Of a stretch of DNA of 5,026 nucleotides, positions 1 to 5,026 are shown in pieces. Each line of letters begins with the position of its first letter. The first letter of the stretch is position 1. The stretch spans positions 1 through 5,026 of the forward strand of contig DAHZDR010000145.1 in NCBI GenBank assembly GCA_027403435.1, in the 5' to 3' direction. Source of the stretch: Deltaproteobacteria bacterium (GTDB taxonomy: Bacteria > Desulfobacterota > Binatia > Binatales > Binataceae). Below the pieces are notes generated by a model. It made no database searches. It was given only the letters and a program-made list of their open reading frames with translations, and was not told the origin of the DNA. A program made the position numbers and the translations under genes.

Positions 1-87
1 GAGATCGCGAAGGCCGCCGGCGCGAGCCAGATCGCAATCGCCGCCAAGCGGACGATTAATCCGCCGCCGCCCAGCTCCGGAAGCTGA
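1..87 (+). CDS. ExbD/TolR-family protein, C-terminal fragment (5' end outside window)
   Basis: The frame is open from base 1 to a TGA at 85-87 and gives 28 residues. The first 17 (beginning EIAKAAGASQIAIAA) match the end of the periplasmic domain of the next gene (DIAKGAGAEQVALAV) at about 10 of 17 positions. This is the last helix and strand typical of ExbD/TolR. A short Pro/Ser tail follows. The family's role is to form, with ExbB/TolQ, an inner-membrane stator that uses the proton motive force. Only the last quarter or less of the gene is visible, so the membrane helix and its essential Asp cannot be checked. The stop lies 30 bases before the next ExbD gene, consistent with one operon of tandem paralogues. 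The assignment rests on similarity to its neighbour, so it is good but not certain. Confidence 0.72.
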   Translation, partial: EIAKAAGASQIAIAAKRTINPPPPSSGS

Positions 88-117
88 CGGCCGCGGCGCG
101 CGCGAGGACCAGGGCCG

Positions 118-630
118 ATGGCGATTCAGGCCGGCAATCAGCAGGGGGGCATCTTCGCGTCGATCAATATCACGCCGTTGACCGACATTTTCCTGGTTCT
201 GCTGATTATTTTCATGGTGGCGACGGCGGTGACGATCGAGTCCGCCGCGCATGTCGATTTGCCGCAAACGGCGCCGCGGGCGGAGAATCAGCGCTCCCGG
301 GGCGTCACTGTAACTTACACCGCGGACCATCGCATTTTCGTTGACCGGCAGCCGGTCGGCGAAGCGGAACTCGGCGGCGCGCTACAGCGCGCGCTCGCGA
401 AATCGCCGGAGAAACTGGTGGTCTTCGACGGCGACGCGCGGGTGATTCTGGGCGATATGGTGCGGATTCTGGATATCGCCAAGGGCGCCGGCGCGGAACA
501 GGTCGCGCTGGCGGTTTCGCGCGATTCGGGCGGCGCGGGCGGTCAGGCTGAAACGCCGGCGCCGACGATCGCCGAACCGGCGGCGCCCGCGCCGGAAGCG
601 GTCGCGCCGGCCGCGGGCGGGATGCGGTAG
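118..630 (+). CDS. ExbD/TolR-family biopolymer transport protein
   Basis: A 170-residue protein of near-usual family length, slightly extended at the C-terminus. Residues 1-15 are a short cytoplasmic lead. Residues 17-42 form the single membrane helix with the family signature INITPLTDIFLVLLIIFMV. Asp23 is at the position of the proton-carrying Asp of E. coli TolR/ExbD. Residues about 45-135 are the periplasmic domain, including VTVTYTADHRIFVD and the closing DIAKGAGAEQVALAV. Residues about 136-170 are a low-complexity Ala/Pro/Gly tail. The ATG at 118 is preceded by GAGG at 104-107, a modest ribosome site. Family role: it couples proton flow through an ExbB/TolQ-type channel to movement of a periplasm-spanning partner. 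It sits between another ExbD gene and a VWA membrane protein, so the partner may be that VWA protein rather than TonB or TolA. ExbD and TolR cannot be told apart here, so no symbol is given. Confidence 0.93.
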   Translation: MAIQAGNQQGGIFASINITPLTDIFLVLLIIFMVATAVTIESAAHVDLPQTAPRAENQRSRGVTVTYTADHRIFVDRQPVGEAELGGALQRALAKSPEKLVVFDGDARVILGDMVRILDIAKGAGAEQVALAVSRDSGGAGGQAETPAPTIAEPAAPAPEAVAPAAGGMR

Positions 631-701
631 CCGGGGCGTGGCGGCGCGCGATGAATTTTTCCGCGGCGCGGAGCGTATGGTCGAACCGGCGCGGACGGAT
701 T

Positions 702-705
702 AAGG
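702..705 (+). promoter_or_regulatory. Ribosome binding site for the VWA gene (supports the GTG start at 715)
   Basis: AAGG at 702-705 lies 9 bases before the GTG at 715-717, a normal Shine-Dalgarno spacing. A second purine run, GAGG at 711-714, touches the start codon and is too close to act for it. The upstream frame is closed by TGA at 652-654, with no ATG, GTG or TTG between that stop and 715. The GTG is therefore the most upstream plausible start. Confidence 0.45.
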
Positions 706-714
706 CGAACGAGG

Positions 715-1938
715 GTGATTAGCTTAAAAGCGGCGGGGATTGCGGCGGCGTCGGTGCTGCTGGTGGCGCTCGCGATTTACCTGCTGACGGCGCGCAATCG
801 GCGGACGCTCGCCGCCGCCGCCGGCGCGCCGGCCGAACGCCGGGCGGCGCTGCGCAACGCGTTGCGCTTCATGGAAGGCCCGCTGCCCATCTCGATCGCA
901 ATCCACGCGCTGATTCTCCTGTTCCTGCTGTGGGGCGTGCATCTGGAGACCGGCCTTAACCTGATCACGGTGAATTTCCAGTCGGGCGGCGGCGGCAACG
1001 GCGGCCATGACCGGATGAAGCGGCTCAATCTGCCCGAGATGGCGATGCCGGAGATGGCGGCGCCGATGCCGATTGCGCGGCCGGTGGTGTCGCTCAACGG
1101 CGCGCAGGCGGTGGCCGAGGCGACCCATTACGTGCGCGCGATCGCCGGCGGCGGAATCGGCGTCGGCCGCGGCGGCGGAATCGGTTCGGGTTACGGCCAG
1201 GGAATCGGCGCCGGCTTCGGCGGTTTTATCGGCGGACTACGCAAAAACGGCCTCGACGTGGTGTTGGTGATCGACGGCACCGGTTCGATGAAGCTGATCA
1301 TCAACGACGTCAAGGAGCGGATGAAGCAACTGGTGCTGGCGATCCATCGGCTGGTGCCCACCGCGCGGATTGGAATCGTGGTCTTCGGCGGACGCGGAGA
1401 GCCGATCGAAGCGCAAACGCTCACGGTGTCGCCCGGAACCCTAATCCAGTTCCTGAACAATATCCGCGCGCATGACGGCGGCGAATGGCAGGAAGATACG
1501 CTGGGCGCGGTGCGCACGGCGATCGATCGGATGGACTGGCGGCCGTCGGCGAGAAAAGTGATCGTGCTGGTGGGCGACACGCCGCCGTTCGACGAAGACG
1601 TCGCGCCGGTGATGAGCGAAATCGCGAAATTCCGGATGGAGAACGGAACCTTCAACACGGTCGATGTGACCGTCGAGGAGCATCGGCGGTTCGTGCGGGA
1701 GCTGGCCAAAGGCGAAGGGCTCGATCCGGCCAAGTTCGGCGACAGTCCGTTGCCGGACTTTTATCTGCAGACGCAGCACGCCTATCAGGCGATGGCGGCC
1801 GCCGGCGGCGGCACCTGGCGCAGCCTGACCCGCGACCAGCAAATCAATCGGCAGGTGCTGATCCTGACGTTCGGCCCGCAATGGCGGCGCGAGGTCGCGG
1901 CCTTCAGCGGCGGCGTTTCCGCGCCGGGCGATCAGTGA
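715..1938 (+). CDS. VWA-domain membrane protein with TonB/TolA-like transmembrane helix
   Basis: A 407-residue protein from a GTG start. Residues 6-25 are a first membrane helix. Residues 26-57 are an Arg-rich loop (R27, R29, R30, R42, R43, R47, R51), expected to be cytoplasmic. Residues 58-76 are a second helix with S60-x-x-x-H64 (PISIAIHALILLFLLWGV), the spacing of the functional Ser/His in TonB and TolA helices. Residues 145-174 are glycine-rich (18 of 30). The VWA domain runs from about 179 to 391. Its MIDAS-type metal site is D187-G-T-G-S191, with T262 in GGEWQEDT and D288 in VLVGDTPP. A segment at about 322-355 looks like an insert before the last VWA helix (QAMAAAGGGTW). The positive-inside rule puts the VWA domain in the periplasm, on the same side as ExbD's soluble domain. 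VWA domains bind proteins through a metal ion; the target here is unknown. Coupling to the ExbD pair is inferred from the operon and the helix motif. Fold and membrane location are secure, function is not. Confidence 0.88.
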   Translation: MISLKAAGIAAASVLLVALAIYLLTARNRRTLAAAAGAPAERRAALRNALRFMEGPLPISIAIHALILLFLLWGVHLETGLNLITVNFQSGGGGNGGHDRMKRLNLPEMAMPEMAAPMPIARPVVSLNGAQAVAEATHYVRAIAGGGIGVGRGGGIGSGYGQGIGAGFGGFIGGLRKNGLDVVLVIDGTGSMKLIINDVKERMKQLVLAIHRLVPTARIGIVVFGGRGEPIEAQTLTVSPGTLIQFLNNIRAHDGGEWQEDTLGAVRTAIDRMDWRPSARKVIVLVGDTPPFDEDVAPVMSEIAKFRMENGTFNTVDVTVEEHRRFVRELAKGEGLDPAKFGDSPLPDFYLQTQHAYQAMAAAGGGTWRSLTRDQQINRQVLILTFGPQWRREVAAFSGGVSAPGDQ

Positions 1939-1946
1939 GCGCGGCG

Positions 1947-1979
1947 CGGCGCGCGCCGGATGCGTCCAACGGCGCGCCG
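1947..1979. repeat. Paired GC palindromes in the convergent spacer
   Basis: The 43-base spacer between the VWA and recR stop codons contains two perfect palindromes: CGGCGCGCGCCG at 1947-1958 and CGGCGCGCCG at 1970-1979. Each can fold alone, or CGGCGCG (1947-1953) can pair with CGCGCCG (1973-1979) around a 19-base loop. A hairpin here could slow or end transcription from both sides. There is no T-tract on either strand, so a standard intrinsic terminator is not supported. Part of the symmetry may only reflect the extreme GC bias. Confidence 0.35.
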
Positions 1980-1981
1980 GC

Positions 1982-2608
1982 CTAAAGTTCGCGGCGGCCG
2001 CTGATCGCGCTGGTGAGCGTCGCCGAATCGCTGTATTCGAGATCGCCGCCCGCCGGCAGGCCGCGCGCCAGGCGCGTGGTCTTGACGCCGTGCGGCTTCA
2101 GCGCCCGCGCCAGATAGAGCGCGGTGGTCTCGCCTTCGACGGTGGCGTTGGTGGCGATCAGGACTTCGCTGACGGCGCCGGCGCCGTCGCGCACGCGGGC
2201 GAGCAGTTCGTCAATCTTGATATCGTCGGGACCGATTCCGTCGAGCGGCGCGATCGCTCCGTGCAGGACGTGATAAACGCCGGCGAAGCTGCGCGCCCGC
2301 TCGATCGCCATCAGGTCGGCGGGCCCTTCGACCACGCAAATCAGCTCGTGCGCGCGCTCCGGATCGGCGCAGATCGAACAGCGGGGCGCGTCGGAAAGGC
2401 CGAAGCATTCGCCGCACAGGCCCACCCGTTCCTTCATTTCGAGCAGCGCTTCGGCCAGCGCGATTACTTCGTCGCGCGGGCGGTTGAGCAGATTGAAGGC
2501 GAGCCGCGAGGCGGTCTTTTCGCCGACCCCCGGCAGGCGCGACAGCTCCTTGACCAGACGGGTCATCGCGGGCGGCAGGCCGTCGTTGCGTTTCAGGTTT
2601 TCAGCCAT
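1982..2608 (-). CDS. recR: Recombination mediator protein RecR
   Basis: A 208-residue protein, full family length (about 200). RecR works in the cytoplasm with RecF or RecO to load RecA onto single-stranded DNA at gaps. Visible in order: a helix-hairpin-helix at residues 22-41 (LSRLPGVGEKTASRLAFNLL); a four-cysteine zinc finger at C65, C68, C77 and C80; a Toprim domain from about residue 89 with E94 in CVVEGPADL; the family block PLDGIGPDDI at 121-130; IATNATVEGETTA at 151-163; and the C-terminal GLPAGGDLEYSD near 183-194. The ATG at 2606-2608 has only a weak purine run upstream. Met15 is a possible alternative, but it would remove part of the N-terminal region, so the longer start is preferred. 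It begins 29 bases after ybaB on the same strand and is last in the dnaX-ybaB-recR cluster. No odd residues were seen. Confidence 0.97.
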   Translation of the reverse strand: MAENLKRNDGLPPAMTRLVKELSRLPGVGEKTASRLAFNLLNRPRDEVIALAEALLEMKERVGLCGECFGLSDAPRCSICADPERAHELICVVEGPADLMAIERARSFAGVYHVLHGAIAPLDGIGPDDIKIDELLARVRDGAGAVSEVLIATNATVEGETTALYLARALKPHGVKTTRLARGLPAGGDLEYSDSATLTSAISGRREL

Positions 2609-2637
2609 CGCGTGGCGCCCCGCAGCGTCTCCAATCG

Positions 2638-2973
2638 TCAGTCGTTGCCGCCGAACAGGCCGGGAATCCTGAAACCGGGGAACGGCGCGGCCTTGCCGAG
2701 TTCCTGGGTCATCAGCGCCTGCGCGCGGCTCAGCGCTTCGTTGACGGCGACGACGACCAGGTCCTCGAGCATCGCCTTGTCGTTGGCGGCCATCAGGGCG
2801 GGATCGATGGCGATTTTCCGCAGGCGCATCGCGCCGTCCGCGGTGACGCGCACCATCCCGCCGCCGGCGTCGGCGTCAACGGTTTTAGCGGCGGCCTCTT
2901 CCTGCAGTTGCTTGAGCTTTTCCTGCATGGCCTGCGCCTGTTGCATCAGGGCTGACAAATCAAATTCCGCCAT
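2638..2973 (-). CDS. ybaB: YbaB/EbfC-family nucleoid-associated protein
   Basis: A 111-residue protein, the usual length for this family of small dimeric DNA-binding proteins that coat the nucleoid. Residues about 4-30 form the characteristic Gln/Glu/Lys-rich amphipathic helix (LMQQAQAMQEKLKQLQEE). Residues about 38-60 give the beta-strand part with GGGMVRVTADGAMRLRKIAID. Residues 66-95 give the second long helix with MLEDLVVVAVNEAL. A Gly/Pro-rich tail ends the protein. It lies between dnaX (42 bases upstream) and recR (29 bases downstream). This placement is conserved across many bacteria and independently supports the call. The start is fixed by a strong ribosome site, AAGGAG, 9 bases ahead of the ATG. 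The protein is abundant in other species, which would fit the good ribosome site. Its exact role is not settled in the family. Confidence 0.96.
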   Translation of the reverse strand: MAEFDLSALMQQAQAMQEKLKQLQEEAAAKTVDADAGGGMVRVTADGAMRLRKIAIDPALMAANDKAMLEDLVVVAVNEALSRAQALMTQELGKAAPFPGFRIPGLFGGND

Positions 2974-2982
2974 GGGATTAAA

Positions 2983-2988
2983 CTCCTT
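2983..2988 (-). promoter_or_regulatory. Strong Shine-Dalgarno site for ybaB
   Basis: On the minus strand this reads AAGGAG, with 9 bases to the ATG at 2971-2973. It is the best ribosome binding site in the window and clearly stronger than those of dnaX and recR. This would allow ybaB to be translated more than its neighbours from a shared transcript. Confidence 0.8.
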
Positions 2989-3015
2989 GCGCCAAGCATA
3001 ACATCGCGCGCGGCC

Positions 3016-4956
3016 CTAGGGCTTGCGCGGCGCGGATTCCGCCGGCGCGGCCGCGGTTCCATTGGCGCGCACTTCCACCAGGCGCGCCTGAAATTCGTCG
3101 AAGATCCGACGCACGACCGGATCGGCATGGACCGACTGGCGCAGTTCGGCGGAAGTCGGCGCGGATTGCGCAAGCGCCGGCGCGACATCGGCCATGCCAG
3201 GGTCCGGCGCCGCCAGGGCCGCAGCCGAATTGGCGCGGCCGGCCAGCGCGGAATCGGCGGCGGGGTTCGGCGCGGCGGCCGGAGACGCCGGTTGCGCGGC
3301 GGCCGGCGGCGGCGGGACGGCGCCGGCCGCGCCGACTTCGGCGCGGATTTTGCGTCCGTAAAGTTCGCTGGCGAGATCCGCCACCACGTTACGATTATCG
3401 GTCAGATAGCGAACATAAATATCGTTGCGCGGCGCGATCGTCAGCAGATCGCCGTCGAGCTGAAGCGTCGCGCCCTGCTCCATGAAGCCGGCCAGAGCGG
3501 CGCGGCGCGCACGGATAAAATCGCGCAACTCGGGAAGCTCGGGCGTTGCGGCGACGGCCGTTGTGACGGCGGCCGGCGGCGGCGCGGCTGGAGCAATTTT
3601 CGGGCGTGACGGCGCGGGCGCCGCGCGGCGCGCCGGCGCGGCGGCCTTGACCTCGCCTTCGACGCGCAACTGGCGCGCCGGCACGGGCGTGAACACGGCT
3701 TCGCCCGCCGCGGCGCCGCGCGGCGCCGCCGGACCCGAGCCGCCGCCCGCGAGCGGCGTGGCGCGGGGCGGCGATTGGGGCGATCCGCCGCTGGCGGGAT
3801 TGGCGGCGCCGAGCGCGCGCATCAAGTCGTCGGCGTCGAGCACCGGCGCCAATGACGCCATCCGGATCACCGCCATCTCCAGCAACAGGTCCGGATAGGG
3901 CGAGCGCACGATGCGCTCCTGCGCGTCGGCCATCAGCCGGAACAGGCGCATCAGATCGCGCCCGCTCGGATCGACGGCGAGCCGCTTGAGTTCCTCGGCC
4001 TCCTGGTCGGGCAGGTCGGCTAGCGGACTTTCGGGGCCGGCGCCGCCGGGCAATTTGGCGACGGCGAGATTGCGCAGGACTTCGAGCAGGTCGCGGCCGA
4101 GCGATTCGAGATTGGCGCCGCGCCGATGAAGCTCGCGGACCGCCCCCAGCGCCGCGGCGGCGTCGTGGGCGAGAATCGCCGCGACCGTCTGGAAAACGCG
4201 GCCGCGGCTGGCGACGCCGAGAATCGCCGCGACTTCGGTTTCGGTCACCTTGCCGTCGAGCGAGGCGATCGCCGTTTCGAGCATCCGTTCGGCGTCGCGC
4301 ATGCTGCCGCCAGCCTCGCGCGCGAGCAGGCGCAGGGCGGCGGGGTCGGCCGCGACCGTCTCGCGCGAGGCCAGCTCGGTCAGCCGCGCGACGATCGCGG
4401 CGAACGGAATCCGCCGGAAGTCATAGCGCTGAAGCCGCGACAGGATGGTCTCGGGCATCTTCCGCGGCTCGGTCGTCGCGAGGATAAATTTGACGTGGGG
4501 CGGCGGCTCCTCGAGCGTTTTCAGCAGCGCGTTGAAGGCTTGATCGGTTAGCTGATGGGCCTCGTCGATGATGTAAACCTTGAAGCGGTCGCGGGCGGGG
4601 CGATAGCTGAGGTTTTCGATAATCGCGCGGGCGTCGTCGATTTTGCGATAGGTGGCGCCGTCGATTTCGACCACGTCGAGCGCCGCACCGGCGCGAATTT
4701 CGACGCAGGCAGCGCAGGTTCCGCACGGCTCCGGGGTCGGCCCCTCGGCGCATTGGAGGCATCGCGCCAAGATCCGCGCCGCCGTGGTTTTGCCAACGCC
4801 GCGGATGCCGGTAAAGAGAAACGCGTGCGCGATCCGGCCGCTCTTGAGCGCCTGGACCAGGGTGCGCGTGACATGCTCCTGGCCAACCAGTTCGCCGAAG
4901 CGTTCCGGACGCCATTTGCGGGCGAGCACCAGATGCGAGGACGGAGTGGCGGCCAT
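3016..4956 (-). CDS. dnaX: DNA polymerase III subunit gamma/tau (clamp-loader ATPase)
   Basis: A 646-residue protein, close to full-length tau. It is the AAA+ ATPase that opens and loads the beta clamp and organises the replicase. Visible in order: KWRPERFGELVGQEHV (14-29); Walker A GIRGVGKT (50-57); zinc-binding cysteines C69, C78, C81, C84; Walker B VYIIDEAHQL (127-136); sensor 1 region ILATTEP (158-164); arginine finger R174 in SRLQRYDFRRI; and sensor 2 GGSMRDAERML near 215-225. An Ala/Pro/Gly-rich linker spans about 385-470. A folded segment follows at about 472-542, then another Ala/Pro-rich linker, then a final helix with DPVVRRIFDEFQARLVEVR near 610-630. The usual SRC motif reads SRL here, and the usual DEVHML reads DEAHQL. 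No A-rich slippery site was found that would make a short gamma form. The ATG at 4954-4956 gives the normal family N-terminus. The ribosome site is weak. It is first coding gene of the cluster. Confidence 0.98.
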   Translation of the reverse strand: MAATPSSHLVLARKWRPERFGELVGQEHVTRTLVQALKSGRIAHAFLFTGIRGVGKTTAARILARCLQCAEGPTPEPCGTCAACVEIRAGAALDVVEIDGATYRKIDDARAIIENLSYRPARDRFKVYIIDEAHQLTDQAFNALLKTLEEPPPHVKFILATTEPRKMPETILSRLQRYDFRRIPFAAIVARLTELASRETVAADPAALRLLAREAGGSMRDAERMLETAIASLDGKVTETEVAAILGVASRGRVFQTVAAILAHDAAAALGAVRELHRRGANLESLGRDLLEVLRNLAVAKLPGGAGPESPLADLPDQEAEELKRLAVDPSGRDLMRLFRLMADAQERIVRSPYPDLLLEMAVIRMASLAPVLDADDLMRALGAANPASGGSPQSPPRATPLAGGGSGPAAPRGAAAGEAVFTPVPARQLRVEGEVKAAAPARRAAPAPSRPKIAPAAPPPAAVTTAVAATPELPELRDFIRARRAALAGFMEQGATLQLDGDLLTIAPRNDIYVRYLTDNRNVVADLASELYGRKIRAEVGAAGAVPPPPAAAQPASPAAAPNPAADSALAGRANSAAALAAPDPGMADVAPALAQSAPTSAELRQSVHADPVVRRIFDEFQARLVEVRANGTAAAPAESAPRKP

Positions 4957-4992
4957 CGGCGACTATTCTTAATCGACTGCCCGTCGAATGAT

Positions 4993-5026
4993 AGCCAGGC
5001 TCCCCTGCGGCACAGGGTGACAGCCG
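4993..5026 (-). ncRNA. ffs: Signal recognition particle RNA (4.5S/small bacterial type), 3' part
   Basis: Read on the minus strand, these bases end with TGTGCCGCAGGGG followed by AGCCTGGCT. This is the conserved 3' strand of small bacterial SRP RNAs, compared from memory with E. coli TGTGCCGGG...GCTGGC and with other phyla that have TGTGCCGCAGGGG-GCCTGG. The RNA binds Ffh and targets membrane proteins to the Sec machinery. Its position, about 36 bases before the dnaX start on the same strand, matches the ffs/scr-dnaX-ybaB-recR order of many bacteria. The 5' half, with the GGAAGCAG tetraloop region, lies beyond the window. The fragment can also form a local CCCTG/CAGGG hairpin, so a simple hairpin in the dnaX leader is the main alternative. 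The exact 3' end is uncertain by a few bases. Confidence 0.7.

Noticed and set aside
1191..1881. Two open frames of 146-180 residues on the minus strand inside the VWA gene
   Set aside because: The opposite strand encodes a clear VWA domain with MIDAS residues. The antisense frames are Ser/Arg/Pro-rich with no recognisable pattern.
1..1938. Zorya-type anti-phage defence operon (MotAB-like ZorA/ZorB)
   Set aside because: The proteins are ExbD/TolR type rather than ZorB. No helicase or nuclease gene follows, and the operon ends against housekeeping genes.
715..1938. VWA partner of a MoxR or chelatase AAA+ ATPase
   Set aside because: No MoxR or chelatase-like ATPase is in the window; the only AAA+ protein is DnaX in another operon. 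The predicted periplasmic location also argues against a cytoplasmic ATPase partner.
1939..1981. Intrinsic bidirectional terminator
   Set aside because: GC palindromes are present, but neither strand has a following T-tract, so only the repeat is reported.
2090..3001. A 303-residue open frame on the plus strand across recR and ybaB
   Set aside because: It is antisense to two securely identified genes, its composition is typical of high-GC shadow frames, and it shows no domain or ribosome site.
3127..4551. Several plus-strand open frames inside dnaX
   Set aside because: They are antisense to conserved DnaX motifs and are long only because GC-rich sequence has few stop codons.
3016..4956. Programmed frameshift site for a short gamma form of DnaX
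   Set aside because: No A-rich slippery run like the E. coli site was found on the coding strand. The longest A-runs are short and lack a slippery context.
4957..4992. Dedicated sigma-70 promoter for dnaX
   Set aside because: TATCAT and TAAGAAT-like hexamers occur on the minus strand, but no -35 box lies at suitable spacing. Transcription from an upstream promoter is as likely.

Overview
The window looks like chromosomal DNA from a high-GC, Gram-negative-type bacterium. ExbD/TolR-family genes imply an energised inner membrane and a periplasm. The style of DnaX (Ala/Pro-rich linkers, and a conserved C-terminal helix ending in 'VEVRANG') recalls deltaproteobacteria and related deep lineages. 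That placement is an impression, not a measured result. No mobile element, CRISPR array or tRNA was seen.

Left half, plus strand (1-1938): a membrane-energisation module. It holds the last codons of one ExbD/TolR-type gene, a complete second ExbD/TolR gene, and a gene for a 407-residue membrane protein. That protein has two N-terminal membrane helices, a glycine-rich stretch and a von Willebrand factor A (VWA) domain with a recognisable MIDAS metal site. Its second helix carries a Ser-x-x-x-His pattern like the TonB and TolA helices that contact ExbB/ExbD or TolQ/TolR. The inferred model is a proton-motive-force-driven complex, with an ExbB/TolQ partner probably just upstream of the window, in which a VWA protein replaces TonB or TolA as the energised partner.

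Right half, minus strand (1982-5026): a conserved housekeeping cluster read right to left. It starts with what looks like the 3' end of the signal recognition particle RNA (ffs), then dnaX (clamp-loader tau/gamma), ybaB/ebfC (nucleoid-associated protein) and recR (recombinational repair). This order is known from many bacteria. dnaX, ybaB and recR are 42 and 29 bases apart and are probably one transcript.

The two units converge on a 43-base GC-rich spacer (1939-1981) containing two perfect palindromes. The housekeeping half is ordinary. The ExbD-ExbD-VWA half is the part worth following up.
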